A DNA stretch of 64,000 nt from CBFGRV01 sp965651265 (lineage in GTDB: Bacteria > Bacteroidota > Rhodothermia > Rhodothermales > VXPQ01): positions 1 through 64,000 of the forward strand of contig CBFGRV010000003.1 of assembly GCA_965651265.1 (NCBI GenBank). The letters are read 5' to 3'. Shown here piece by piece: positions 37,290-46,845 of the stretch. Position numbers and translations under genes: made by a program. Numbering within the stretch: the stretch's first letter is position 1; each line of letters starts with the position of its first letter. The notes beneath the pieces were generated by a model. The model did no database searches, was not told where the DNA came from, and saw only the letters and a list, made by a program, of their open reading frames with translations.

Positions 37290-38350
37290 GAGTCGTCCAC
37301 GCCCCCCTTCGAGGCTATCCGACGCTTTGAACGGTCGATCGCATGGTCGAGCGTCTCGATGAGCGGCGTCAACTGCTCGAGCTCGACGGCATTCTGGCCC
37401 TGCTCGTAGCTCCGGAAGCCGATCAGGTACGTCTCGTTCGCCGGCCGGTACTGTTCGAAGTAGAGTAGGTCCTTCTGGATGATGAGCTGACGGAGCTGCT
37501 CCTGCTCGGTCACGCGGCGTGCGCTTTCGCCGGATGCCCGATGCATCCACGAAGGCTCGATTTCGAGCCCGAGTCCGGCCGCGATCACGCGCGCCAGCTC
37601 GCGGTGACCCACCCTATCGAGGCGGATGCCGTCGTCCGTCAGGCGCGTGTGCCGGTTCGCCTCCATCAATCCGTTGAAGACATCTACGAAAAAGTGTCCG
37701 CGCTCGCGAGCGACGCGCGCAATGGTCTCCGACACCTCAGCTAATCCCTCATTCGTGCGATGTACGATCTCAGCCGGTGAAGGCGATGAGGCCGCCTCCA
37801 ACGGCGGCGGCGAGAGCAGGACGATCCGTGCACCCGTCCGGTCCTGGAGGTCATCCAGCAGGCTTCGAAGCCCGTCCTCGAAGAGAGCCAGCGCGCTGCC
37901 CGCGGAGCGCCCCGGCGTGTCGTTCTCCTCAAAAGGTACATTCGAGCCGTAGCCCACGAAGATCACGGTAGGATCCGGCGCCGTGGCATCGCCGAGAAGC
38001 CGCTCGTAGGGTGTCGGCGGGCTAGTGAATCGGGCGCGCGCCTCGCCGAAAACCGTATCGCCGGACCATCCCAGATTCCGGAAGATGATGCGCCGATCCG
38101 GCCAGCGCGTCGTGAGGACGAGCTCGATGAAGCCGAACTCCTGGGCGGCTTCGATAAATCCGCTACCCAGCAGCACGACGCGATCTCCATCCACCAGCTC
38201 GAACGCGGGTGCGCCACCGTCACCGCCCGATCGCTCGGCCGGCGCGGGGATCTGCGCGGTCGTGATCGAGACGAGCCCGCCGCCCGCCATCCCTATCATC
38301 ACGACCGCAACGACCCGTCTCAACGCCGGCTCGGCCCACTGCCTGCGCAT
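37286..38350 (-). CDS. Secreted SGNH hydrolase-like protein
   Basis: About 354 residues from ATG 38350, preceded by GAGG about 11 bases upstream. A GTG at 38380 would overlap the oxidoreductase gene by 13 bp and is a possible alternative. The signal peptide ends in TTAQ. SGNH blocks can be traced: VVLLGSGFIEAAQ (block I), NLGWSGDT (Gly block), VGYGSN (Asn block) and a final TDDGIRLDRVGHRELA with Asp/His. Block I reads GSGF rather than GDS, as in relatives paired with propeller-cytochrome proteins. Stop and start overlap (ATGA) with the next gene indicate translational coupling. Confidence 0.82.
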   Translation of the reverse strand: MRRQWAEPALRRVVAVVMIGMAGGGLVSITTAQIPAPAERSGGDGGAPAFELVDGDRVVLLGSGFIEAAQEFGFIELVLTTRWPDRRIIFRNLGWSGDTVFGEARARFTSPPTPYERLLGDATAPDPTVIFVGYGSNVPFEENDTPGRSAGSALALFEDGLRSLLDDLQDRTGARIVLLSPPPLEAASSPSPAEIVHRTNEGLAEVSETIARVARERGHFFVDVFNGLMEANRHTRLTDDGIRLDRVGHRELARVIAAGLGLEIEPSWMHRASGESARRVTEQEQLRQLIIQKDLLYFEQYRPANETYLIGFRSYEQGQNAVELEQLTPLIETLDHAIDRSKRRIASKGGVDDS

Positions 38351-38367
38351 CGAATCGCGTGCCTCGT

Positions 38368-39828
38368 CTAGACCTCCCACCCTTCCCGATAGGTCCGCCC
38401 GACGAATTGATTGGCCTCCTCGATGTTCGTGATGCGCATGTTCTCACCATCCCAGAGGAGCTTGCGGCGCGCATAGTAGTGCGCGTCGCCGTCCTCATCA
38501 ACCCGGCGTAGCATGTAGGCGCGGATGGCGAGATTCCCCATCAGAACAGTCTCCGTCATGGGACCGGCATAGTCGAAGGACGACGTCAGGGCGCGGTGCT
38601 CGGGGCTATCGAAGCCCGCCTTGATCGCATCTACCCAGCGGCGTTGATGGCCGTATTCCGGCTCGTCGTCGGGCTCCGTCTCGGGTCCGAACTCCGTGGT
38701 GCCGTCATTTAGATACAGCTTCGGCATCAAGGGTGAGCTGTCGTTGATGTTCGACGAGATCACACCGTTCTCACCGATCATGAGCACGCCGTTGGCGCTG
38801 TTTCGCCCGCCGATGTCGTGATCCGGCGGAATGGCTTCGGGATGCGGAGGCCGGATGCCGCCATCCATCCACGTCATCTCGATGGGGGCGCCGCTCTTGT
38901 CCGTGGCGTCGAAATGCAGGGTGATGAGCGACGAGGCCGGGGCGCCCTCCGGGACGTACTCGGGCGTCCACATCTGCGTGTAGATGGTGCCGACGCTCGC
39001 TTCGGCGTCCCTGGGGTACCCGAGCTTCAGCGTGCGAAAGGGGATGTCGATGAGGTGGCATCCGACGTCGCCCAGCGCGCCCGTGCCGAAATCCCACCAG
39101 CCACGCCAGTTGAACGGATGCAGCCCCGGGATGTACGGGCGAAACTCTGCCGGACCGAGCCACAGGTTCCAGTCCAGATCGGGCGGTTTCTGGCTCGCAT
39201 CCGGTGCCGGCATGGCGAAGCCCTGAGGCCAGACGGGCCGGTTCGTCCAGATCTGCACCTTCGATATCCGCCCGAGGACTCCGCTATCCACCCACTCCTG
39301 CACCATCCCGAGGAGCGGATTCGACGCGCCCTGGTTGCCCATCTGCGAAACGATCTGATGCTCGCGCGCCATCTGGGTGAGGATGCGCGCCTCGCGGATG
39401 TTGTGGGTCAGCGGCTTCTGGACGTACACGTGCACGCCGCGCTCCATGGCGTGCTTGGCCGCCGGCGCGTGGACGTGGTCGGGCGTCGAGATGGTGACGG
39501 CGTCGATCTCCGGCATCTCATCCAGCATGATGCGGTAGTCCGCGTACAGCTTCGCATCCGGGAATCGCTCGACGGAGCGCGACGCGCTGCCGGAAAAGTC
39601 CACATCCGCCAGCGCGACCACCCGCTCGCGCCCGTTCACAGACGCATGGAGGATGTCGCTGGCCCCTTTGCCGCCCGCGCCGATGGCCGCCAGGGCAACC
39701 TGATCGCTCGGCGCCGTGAAACCGGGGCCGCCGAGAACGTGGCGGGGCACGATGAGGACGGAGCCCGCCAGCGCCGACTTCTGCAGAAACGACCGGCGAG
39801 TGAGGGTGCGAGCGTCTTTTCGTTGCAT
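38368..39828 (-). CDS. Tat-exported Gfo/Idh/MocA oxidoreductase
   Basis: About 486 residues from ATG 39828. A twin-arginine signal (TRRSFLQKSALAG) shows export in folded form, with cofactor. The Rossmann part shows VALAAIGAGGKGASDIL, and the family motif EVYVQKPLTHN-like segment (HVYVQKPLTHNIREA) supplies the catalytic Lys. The C-terminal domain has LDWNLWLGPAEFRPYIPGLHPFNWRGWWDFGTGALGD-type sequence split over several blocks, typical of secreted members acting on sugars. First gene of the secreted minus-strand module; likely NAD(P)-dependent sugar oxidation in the periplasm. Confidence 0.92.
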   Translation of the reverse strand: MQRKDARTLTRRSFLQKSALAGSVLIVPRHVLGGPGFTAPSDQVALAAIGAGGKGASDILHASVNGRERVVALADVDFSGSASRSVERFPDAKLYADYRIMLDEMPEIDAVTISTPDHVHAPAAKHAMERGVHVYVQKPLTHNIREARILTQMAREHQIVSQMGNQGASNPLLGMVQEWVDSGVLGRISKVQIWTNRPVWPQGFAMPAPDASQKPPDLDWNLWLGPAEFRPYIPGLHPFNWRGWWDFGTGALGDVGCHLIDIPFRTLKLGYPRDAEASVGTIYTQMWTPEYVPEGAPASSLITLHFDATDKSGAPIEMTWMDGGIRPPHPEAIPPDHDIGGRNSANGVLMIGENGVISSNINDSSPLMPKLYLNDGTTEFGPETEPDDEPEYGHQRRWVDAIKAGFDSPEHRALTSSFDYAGPMTETVLMGNLAIRAYMLRRVDEDGDAHYYARRKLLWDGENMRITNIEEANQFVGRTYREGWEV

Positions 39829-39912
39829 GGCCGCGATTCCGTTTGGTGGATGGGGTCCTCCCAAACGGTACCGCATTTTGCGCTCACCGGCAACCTTAAG
39901 CGACGCGTGCGA

Positions 39913-42228
39913 TCACCGAACTTGAATGGCCGTCGCTACACGGGATCGCTCGCCGGCCACGATGCGCACGAAGTACATCCCGGCCGCGGACGCCTCCGGA
40001 ATCCACTCGACATCGTACCGGCCCGGAGCCTTGTAGGCATCCACAAGGCGAGCGACGCGAGCCCCGCGCACGTCATACACCTCGATACGCACGTGCTCCG
40101 GCTCCGCAACATCGTACGGAATGCGCAGGCTGGTTCGGAATGGGTTCGGATAAGGCGCACCGAGCGCGAGATCTGCCGGCAACTCCGAGGAGTCGCCCAC
40201 TGCGACACTGCATTCACCGCCCGAGAGTACTTCCTCGACCGAACTGCACCCGGGCGCATTGAAATCAATCTCGATCCCGCCGCCGACCCCTCCATCTGCG
40301 GTCAATACGTGCGTCAGCGCGCAGCTGCAATGTTGAAGAGAGGAGTTTCCGGCGACAATGAGCGATCCTCCTACTTGCTGAAGACTGCTCATTGCGTCTA
40401 TCGAAGTCAGACTCGAATTGTCCCGAATAGTCAGATCGTACTCGACGACCTCAATGGCCGCCAATCCTTCCAATGAAGTCAGTTCCGGATTACCAACGAT
40501 CGTAATCAATCCCGTCTGCTTGACGTCTCCATAGCTGCCCACATCTTCGAGCAGCATGTTGTTGGTAACCCTGAGATATGAGAGACTGTCCAGCCGATTG
40601 AAGTCAGGCAGGGAGCGTAGGCTTTCGTTACCTTCGAAATGCAGCCCAGCATGAGTTAGCGTTGAATCGAATCCTTCGATTAGCTGCAGCGATTTGGTGC
40701 CGGCGATGTGGATGCCCGCAGCTTTCTCGAGCGTGGGAAATCCGAACAGATACTTCAGGTGCTCATTGGAGTTTATCGTTAGAATCCCCCCAATCTCTTT
40801 TACCGACGCAAAGCCTGAAAGAGTTGAATCCGTAGATACGTTTATTAGAACGTTATTATTAACTCGGACCAGATTTGGGAAACTATTCTGCAAGGCAGAG
40901 AGGCGGACATGTTGAAAAGTGAGATTTCCCAGGGTCGTAATCTTATCGAAAGTAGGTGCCGCTTGCAGGGCGTCCATGTCACTCCAGCTCAAACCTCCTA
41001 GCTCCGACAATCCTTCAAAGCCTGTCATGGACAGCAGGCCGGAATTGCCGGCCACGCCGATGACTCCGGAGATCGTGTCCAGCGCGGCGGGCCCAACAAA
41101 CGTATCCAGATTCGCATTTCCGCCGATCTCCAGATTGTTTCCAACATGCTCGAGGGAGACGAAACTGCTTGCAAGTCTTAGCTGCTCGTTCTGCCAGATG
41201 GAGAGCGAGCCCCCAACCTCTCGAAGTGACTCAAAGTAGCCGGTCCCCAGGGTGTCGAGATCGACCACCCCTTCGATTCTCAGATTCTCTCCGACAGTCT
41301 CGAGCCTCTCAAATTGGACATCGAGCCCCTGAAGTCCACTCAAGAACAAAGACCCTCCCACCTCACGCAGGGAATCGAATGCCGGCACGACGATGGAACC
41401 GGAGTAGATGGCGAGGCGCCCGCCAACGGTCTCGAGCTGCGGAAAGCCGTTGATAATTTCCAGGTCGTCTCCTGAAATAGATATTCCATCATCGACGACC
41501 GTCTTGAGCTTGGGGAATCCATCAATCGCAGTCAGGCCATTATCCCAGAGTAGAAGACTTTCGAGAGTCTCGATTCCCTCGAACGTGGGCAATTCCTTGA
41601 GCGAGGTATTTTGTTCGAAGGTGATTTCGTCGGCCGCGCTGAGCATCCCGAATTCCGGCAAGGTCTCGAGCTCCTCATTCTCCGTCACGAACATGGTCCC
41701 CACCTCAAGGAGATTGTCCATCCCGGACAAGGCCTTGAGCGATCCATTTCCATGGATTCCGATGAAATCTGTCGCCCTTTGAAGCCCTGTGAACGCGACC
41801 ACCGAATCAAGGACCGGGTTCGTCATGATGTAGAGCGAAGCAACCGATTTGAGGTTGTCGAACCCACGAATGCGTTCGAGCGAGTCATTATTTCGGATGT
41901 CGAGCACTACCCCCACGGAGTCCAGACTCGAGAAGCCGTCGATTTCGACAAGCCCCGTCGAGTAGATCGCCACACTACCGGTGACGAACTGTAGCCCATC
42001 GAGTCCACTCAGGTCGGTGATGCCGTCACCCGTGATGGAAAGATGCCCATTCACGCCGGTATAGAAAAAGGCGTCGACCTCCTCCTGACTCGTCAACTCC
42101 AGGTTTCCGTTGTAGACTTGCCCGCGCACGGGCACAGCAATAATGGCTCCGAGCAGGAAAATTAGAATCGGGCACGACCACGCGCGCGGCATGGAAGTGC
42201 GAGGTCGAGACACAGTCGATCGCATCAT
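39913..42228 (-). CDS. Receptor-L-repeat surface protein with T9SS sorting domain
   Basis: About 771 residues from ATG 42228; ATG 42225 or 42192 are alternatives. A signal peptide (CPILIFLLGAIIAVPVRGQ) is followed by ~25 short repeats of the receptor-L/LRR-like kind (LSGLDGLQFVTGSVAIYSTG; FPQLETVGGRLAIYSG; SLREVGGSLFLSG). These should build a long beta-solenoid. The tail is a T9SS sorting domain (GAPYPNPFRTSLRIPY, HVRIEVYDVRGARVARLVDAY, GMYFVRIVAG). Predicted surface adhesin or binding protein. The gene is visibly more AT-rich than its neighbours, with stretches such as the TTATTATTAACTC run near 40850. Confidence 0.85.
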   Translation of the reverse strand: MMRSTVSRPRTSMPRAWSCPILIFLLGAIIAVPVRGQVYNGNLELTSQEEVDAFFYTGVNGHLSITGDGITDLSGLDGLQFVTGSVAIYSTGLVEIDGFSSLDSVGVVLDIRNNDSLERIRGFDNLKSVASLYIMTNPVLDSVVAFTGLQRATDFIGIHGNGSLKALSGMDNLLEVGTMFVTENEELETLPEFGMLSAADEITFEQNTSLKELPTFEGIETLESLLLWDNGLTAIDGFPKLKTVVDDGISISGDDLEIINGFPQLETVGGRLAIYSGSIVVPAFDSLREVGGSLFLSGLQGLDVQFERLETVGENLRIEGVVDLDTLGTGYFESLREVGGSLSIWQNEQLRLASSFVSLEHVGNNLEIGGNANLDTFVGPAALDTISGVIGVAGNSGLLSMTGFEGLSELGGLSWSDMDALQAAPTFDKITTLGNLTFQHVRLSALQNSFPNLVRVNNNVLINVSTDSTLSGFASVKEIGGILTINSNEHLKYLFGFPTLEKAAGIHIAGTKSLQLIEGFDSTLTHAGLHFEGNESLRSLPDFNRLDSLSYLRVTNNMLLEDVGSYGDVKQTGLITIVGNPELTSLEGLAAIEVVEYDLTIRDNSSLTSIDAMSSLQQVGGSLIVAGNSSLQHCSCALTHVLTADGGVGGGIEIDFNAPGCSSVEEVLSGGECSVAVGDSSELPADLALGAPYPNPFRTSLRIPYDVAEPEHVRIEVYDVRGARVARLVDAYKAPGRYDVEWIPEASAAGMYFVRIVAGERSRVATAIQVR

Positions 42229-42368
42229 GGGGGGATGAACCAGGAAGAGCAACTGCTGTCGGATGGGGCGCCGACGTGCAACTCCCTATCGCTTGTTAGG
42301 GGTTGGCTTTGCGGGGGTATCGGCAGCCTCGGGCTTCTCTCAACCCCTCAAAGATGCGCAGAGCCCCT

Positions 42369-42677
42369 TCAGACGCCACCCCCCGGGATGGGGTGCTCCG
42401 CATCCGGGCCAACCACGGTGGTCCATTCGCGGACGTGCCAGCCCGTCACGATGCCGTTCCGGACGTACGGATCGCCCTCCGCGAAGCGCTCCACCACCTC
42501 GGGCGAATCGGCGCGGAAGAGCAGCACGGCGCCGTCGGGTGGGTCGGCCAGCGCCCCGCCGAGGATAAGCTCGCCCCGTGCCACGGCGTCGCACGCGTAC
42601 GCCAGATGTGCATCGCGGTACGCGACGCGCCGGTCGATGTAGTCGTCAACGACGTCGTAGAAGAGCAAATAGTGCAT
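42369..42677 (-). CDS. YciI-like protein
   Basis: 102 residues, one YciI-like (dimeric ferredoxin-like) domain: MHYLLFYDVVDDYIDRR at the start, HLAYACDAVARGELILGGALADPPDGAVLLF and FAEGDPYVRNGIVTGWHVREW at the end. The His and Asp of the family active site are present (AHLAYA, GDPYV). ATG 42677 is chosen because the domain begins there. It starts 14 bp after the sugar porter stop, so the two are probably co-transcribed. Exact function unknown. Confidence 0.87.
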   Translation of the reverse strand: MHYLLFYDVVDDYIDRRVAYRDAHLAYACDAVARGELILGGALADPPDGAVLLFRADSPEVVERFAEGDPYVRNGIVTGWHVREWTTVVGPDAEHPIPGGGV

Positions 42678-42691
42678 GGCAGATGGTGATT

Positions 42692-44083
42692 TCAGACCGC
42701 GGCGCCGGTTTCCAGGTCCAGGTCGCTCGCGGCGATCCCAAGCCTGACCTCCAGCTCCTCCAGAGTGAGGTCCTTCGTCTCGGGCATCATTATCCACACG
42801 AAAAGCAGCTGTAGCACCATCATCCCCGCGAAGAAGGCGAAGATCACCCCACCGGAGAACGCATCCAGAACGACCGGCGTGATCAGCGTGATCAGGGCGG
42901 CAAACACCCAGTGCGTCCCGGAGCCGAGCGACATCCCGTAATCACGGACGGTGTTCGGGAAGATTTCGGAGATGAAGACCCAGATGATCGCGCCGGATCC
43001 GATCGCGTGCGAGGCAATAAATGCGCAGACGAAGGCGACCACGACGGCCCCCTCGGCACCCGAGAAGAACGCCCACGATACGCCGATCAACGACGCGATG
43101 TATCCGATGGACCCGATGAAGAGCAGGCGCCGCCGGCCGTAACGGTCGATCAGCGCGATGCCGAGCAGCGTGAAGATCAGATTCACGATGCCGAGCGGCA
43201 CCGAGGCGCCCAGCACGGCGTCCGCCGCGATGCCCGCCTGCGAGAAGATCCGCGGGGCGTAATACAGGACGAAGTTGATACCCGATGCCTGATTGAAGAA
43301 GGCGACCAGGAAGGCCAGGAGGATCGGAAAACGGTAGCGGCCCGAAAAGAACGTCGAGAGCCCAACTTTGCCGCGGGAGGCAGACTGGCGAATCGCCGCG
43401 ACCAGCCCATCCGCATCCTCACCAGGATTCAATCGCAGCAGAACCTCGCGCGCCGTGTCCTCATCCTTCCGGCGCGTGATCAGCCATCGTGGACTCTCCG
43501 GTACACCCATCACGAAGAGGCTGTAGAGCGCCGCGGGGATCGCCTCGACCCCCAGCATCCACCGCCAGGCGTGCTGCTCGACGGCAAGTCCGATCAGGTA
43601 GTTGGACAGATATGCGACCAGAATCCCGAAGACGATATTGAATTGATAGAGGGCGGTCAGCTTTCCGCGATCCCCGGCCGGACTGATTTCGGACAGGTAG
43701 ATCGGCACCGCGACCGACGACGCACCCACGCCCAGTCCGCCGATGAAACGCGATGCCGAGAAGATATAGGGGTCCGGCGCCAGCGCGGAGCCGACGGCGG
43801 ACACGAGGTACAGGATGCCGATCCAGAACAGCGTTCGGCGCCGGCCGAACCGGTCGCTCGGGATGCCCCCAAAGAGGGCGCCGATGACCGTCCCCCACAG
43901 CGCCATCGACATGATGAACAGCCCGTGGAACAGCGGGCTCGTGTTCCATAGCGCCTGGATGGGCTGGTCCGCACCCGAGATCACGATCGTGTCGAACCCA
44001 AACAGGAAGCCGGCCAGCGCCGCGACGAACGTGCTCAGGTAGAGGGTTCTTCTGGATTGCGCTGGCAGGGGCGATTCCATCAT
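42692..44083 (-). CDS. MFS sugar porter (xylose/galactose/glucose:H+ symporter-like)
   Basis: 463 residues with 12 membrane helices. Sugar porter signatures are clear: GFLFGFDTIVISGA in helix 1, DRFGRRRTLFWIG in loop 2-3, SRFIGGLGVGASSVAVPIYLSEISPAGDRGKL, VPESPRWLI after helix 6, FFNQASGINFVLYYAPRIF (QASGIN sugar-binding region) and PETKDLTLEELE at the C terminus. It imports a monosaccharide with protons and fits the polysaccharide-degrading enzymes in the window. Which sugar it carries is not determined. Confidence 0.95.
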   Translation of the reverse strand: MMESPLPAQSRRTLYLSTFVAALAGFLFGFDTIVISGADQPIQALWNTSPLFHGLFIMSMALWGTVIGALFGGIPSDRFGRRRTLFWIGILYLVSAVGSALAPDPYIFSASRFIGGLGVGASSVAVPIYLSEISPAGDRGKLTALYQFNIVFGILVAYLSNYLIGLAVEQHAWRWMLGVEAIPAALYSLFVMGVPESPRWLITRRKDEDTAREVLLRLNPGEDADGLVAAIRQSASRGKVGLSTFFSGRYRFPILLAFLVAFFNQASGINFVLYYAPRIFSQAGIAADAVLGASVPLGIVNLIFTLLGIALIDRYGRRRLLFIGSIGYIASLIGVSWAFFSGAEGAVVVAFVCAFIASHAIGSGAIIWVFISEIFPNTVRDYGMSLGSGTHWVFAALITLITPVVLDAFSGGVIFAFFAGMMVLQLLFVWIMMPETKDLTLEELEVRLGIAASDLDLETGAAV

Positions 44084-44324
44084 CGATCTGGGATGGCACC
44101 TTCAGAGACGAAGACGTGCGAGCTCGAAGGCCGCGCGGATCGGGCAAGCTAAGAAAAACGAAGACCCCGTTCTTCCCCAGATCGTTACCATCGCTCTCAT
44201 CTTGCCAGTCTGATGCGGAGCCCGCGAGTCAAAGCAATCTGCTACCATATGCCCGGTGTGATCTGTTACCGATCTGCCCGGTCTATACCCCTGGAACCAG
44301 CAACAAGTAAATATTAACCTAGGG

Positions 44325-46406
44325 ATGAGCCACGACCACGGACACCACCATCACACTCCAGACCATGGGGGGCACGGTGACCATGGTGCGCACATGGAAC
44401 ACGATGCGCACGACGGCGGCCATGTGCACTCGGGACACGATGCCCACGCCGGACATTCCCCCGGTATGTTCCGTGACAAATTCTGGCTGTCTCTCGCGCT
44501 GACTCTCCCCGTCGTGTTCTGGTCCGAGCACGTGCAGATGCTGCTCGGCTACGAGGCTCCTTCCTTCCCCGGTTCGAGGTGGATAGGGCCTGTTCTCGGG
44601 ACCGTCATCTTCTTTTACGGTGGATGGGTGTTCATCAAGGGCGCGGTCGACGAGCTGCGGGCCCGCCTGCCCGGAATGATGACGCTCATCGCGCTCGCCA
44701 TCACCGTCGCCTTCCTCTTCTCGTGGATCGTCGAGGTCGGATGGCTGGAAGCGGATCCGCTCTGGTGGGAGCTGGCCACGCTCGTCACGATTATGCTGCT
44801 GGGCCACTGGATCGAGATGCGTTCGGTCTCGCAGGCGCAGGGTGCGCTGCAGGAACTCGCGAAGCTGCTGCCGGACACCGCCGTTCGCATCGGCGATTCC
44901 GGGGAAGAGGAAGTCCCCGTTTCGGAGCTGAGAAGCGGCGATGTGGTCCTCGTCCGACCGGGGGCGAGCGTGCCGGCCGATGGAATCGTGCAGAGCGGAT
45001 CGAGCGAATTGAACGAGGCGATGATCACGGGGGAATCGCGCCCCGTGAAGAAAGCCGAGGGCGATGCGGTGATCGCCGGAACGATCAACGGCGCAGGGGC
45101 GCTCTACGTGGAGGTGACCGGCACGGGGGACGACACGAAGCTCTCCGGCATCATGCGCCTCGTGGCCGAGGCGCAGCACTCGAAATCGCGAGCGCAGCAC
45201 CTGGCGGATCGGGCGGCTCAGCTCCTGACAGGCGTGGCGTTGCTCGCCGGCGTGCTGACGCTCGTCGTGTGGCAACTCCTCGGTGCGCCCATTGACTTCT
45301 CGATCGTGCGCGTCGTCACCGTCCTCGTGATCGCTTGCCCGCACGCGTTGGGATTGGCCGTGCCTCTCGTCGTGGCGATATCGACGACGCTGGGTGCGCG
45401 CGGCGGCCTCCTCGTTCGCGATCGGCGCGGACTCGAAGAGGCGCGCCATCTCGATGTGGTTGTCTTCGACAAGACGGGTACGCTGACCCTCGGCGAGCAC
45501 CGTGTGGTCGCGATGGCCGTAGCCGATGGTCTGTCGGAGGATGAAGCCCTTCGCATCGCTGCCGCCGTCGAGCGCGACTCCGAACATCCGATCGCCCGCG
45601 CCATCGTGCAGTCTGCCCTGGACCGCTCGATTGAGATTCCACCGGCGACGCAGTTTCGCGCGGTACCCGGCAAGGGCGTGGCGGCCACGGTCGACGGCAC
45701 TGAATACCGTGTGGGTGGGCCAGCGCTCGTCCGGGATGGAGGAGCGGACATCCCCCCGACACTTCGTGATGCCGCAGATCGTGCTGCGGATCAGGGCCGG
45801 GCCTCCGTTTACCTGCTCGAGAACGGCCGCGCGCTGGCCGCCTTCATCGTGGCTGACGCCGTGAGGCCGGAAAGCCGCGAAGCCATTCGCGCCCTTCACG
45901 ATCTGGGCATCGAGGTGGCCATGCTAACCGGCGACTCACGGGCCGTGGCGGAATCCGTCGCGCGGGAGCTCGGCATCGACACGGTGTTCGCCGAGGTCCT
46001 ACCCGAGGAGAAGGCGTCAAAGGTGAAGGAGCTTCAGGCGGAGGGCAAGCGGGTAGCGATGGTCGGCGACGGGGTGAATGATGCGCCGGCTCTGGCAACG
46101 GCGGATGTCGGCATCGCGATTGGCGCGGGCACGGACGTCGCCGTTGAAGCGGGGGACATCGTGCTCGTACGCTCCGACCCGCGGGACATCCCGAGGATCG
46201 TCGCGCTGTCGGCCGCCACCTATCGCAAGATGGTGCAGAATCTCTGGTGGGCGGCCGGATACAACATCGTGGCCATCCCGCTGGCCGCGGGCGTCCTGGC
46301 TGCCTGGGGGATCCTGCTCACACCGGCCGTCGGCGCCGTGCTCATGTCGCTCAGCACCGTGATCGTGGCCATCAACGCGCAGCTGCTTCGCCGGGAGAGA
46401 ATTTAG
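44325..46406 (+). CDS. copB: CopB-type copper-translocating P-type ATPase
   Basis: 693 residues. The N terminus is a His/Asp-rich metal-binding tail (14 or more His in the first 48 residues) instead of a CxxC HMA domain. The channel motif VIACPHALGLAVPL is CPH, the mark of the P1B-3/CopB group. P-type ATPase elements follow: VFDKTGTLTLGEH with the phosphorylated Asp, ITGES, SEHPIARAI (HP locus), MLTGDS and MVGDGVNDAPALATADVGIAIG. It exports copper across the inner membrane. It is transcribed alone, with a 241-bp upstream region. Confidence 0.95.
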   Translation: MSHDHGHHHHTPDHGGHGDHGAHMEHDAHDGGHVHSGHDAHAGHSPGMFRDKFWLSLALTLPVVFWSEHVQMLLGYEAPSFPGSRWIGPVLGTVIFFYGGWVFIKGAVDELRARLPGMMTLIALAITVAFLFSWIVEVGWLEADPLWWELATLVTIMLLGHWIEMRSVSQAQGALQELAKLLPDTAVRIGDSGEEEVPVSELRSGDVVLVRPGASVPADGIVQSGSSELNEAMITGESRPVKKAEGDAVIAGTINGAGALYVEVTGTGDDTKLSGIMRLVAEAQHSKSRAQHLADRAAQLLTGVALLAGVLTLVVWQLLGAPIDFSIVRVVTVLVIACPHALGLAVPLVVAISTTLGARGGLLVRDRRGLEEARHLDVVVFDKTGTLTLGEHRVVAMAVADGLSEDEALRIAAAVERDSEHPIARAIVQSALDRSIEIPPATQFRAVPGKGVAATVDGTEYRVGGPALVRDGGADIPPTLRDAADRAADQGRASVYLLENGRALAAFIVADAVRPESREAIRALHDLGIEVAMLTGDSRAVAESVARELGIDTVFAEVLPEEKASKVKELQAEGKRVAMVGDGVNDAPALATADVGIAIGAGTDVAVEAGDIVLVRSDPRDIPRIVALSAATYRKMVQNLWWAAGYNIVAIPLAAGVLAAWGILLTPAVGAVLMSLSTVIVAINAQLLRRERI

Positions 46407-46415
46407 ATCCGCTGC

Positions 46416-46479
46416 GCTCGCTCGGGTCGAACGCCCCTGGGGGGCTCATCCTCCCACGACCGCAGGAGAAGTGTCGAAG
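46416..46479 (-). terminator. Structured 3' flank of tRNA-Arg(ACG), probable terminator
   Basis: Directly downstream of the tRNA. A short G/C hairpin (GCCCC at 46433-46437, GGGGC at 46441-46445) sits where the other tRNA-Arg has a 7-bp A/T-containing stem. Both are framed by the same GCTCGCTCG and CTCATCCTCCCACGACCG blocks. The stem sequence differs while pairing is kept. It lies just after the convergent copB stop. Confidence 0.5.
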
Positions 46480-46556
<77 letters not shown>

Positions 46557-46732
46557 GTACGGCGTTTGGCTCGACGGCGATCCGAATGGCTCGGTCACAC
46601 AGCCGTCGACTCCCGCGGAGCGACGACCCTAAACGATGCGGCGTGGAAGTTGTTCGCAAGAAGCCGCACCGCGCTCCGGCACCCTGCGCCGATCAACAGA
46701 AATTTAGCGAAGCGCGCACGCCCCTTAGACGC

Positions 46733-46763
46733 ACAAACGGCCCGCATCCCGCGGGCCGTTTGT
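46733..46763. terminator. Strong GC hairpin between tRNA-Arg and barrel gene
   Basis: A perfect 13-bp inverted repeat (ACAAACGGCCCGC / GCGGGCCGTTTGT) with a 5-nt loop. It lies 83 bp past the stop of the minus-strand barrel gene and before the tRNA-Arg. It can act in either direction; a short T-rich end follows on the plus strand only. Most likely it ends the barrel gene transcript. Confidence 0.65.
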
Positions 46764-46845
46764 ACCATCCTCCAATTCCTGATTCAGCGAGCGGCGTAGC
46801 CGAACCCCGCATTGGCATCTCGCTCCGAGCCTGCCACACGAGCAA

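Noticed and set aside
35406..37409. 667-codon plus-strand frame
   Set aside because: Antisense to the propeller-HEAT-cytochrome gene, rich in Arg, His and Pro without domains, as expected from a GC-rich opposite strand.
38818..40476. 552-codon plus-strand frame
   Set aside because: Antisense to the Gfo/Idh/MocA and receptor-L genes; low-complexity Arg/His composition and no domain.
44319..45899. 526-codon minus-strand frame
   Set aside because: Antisense shadow of the CopB ATPase, which has complete P-type ATPase motifs on the plus strand.
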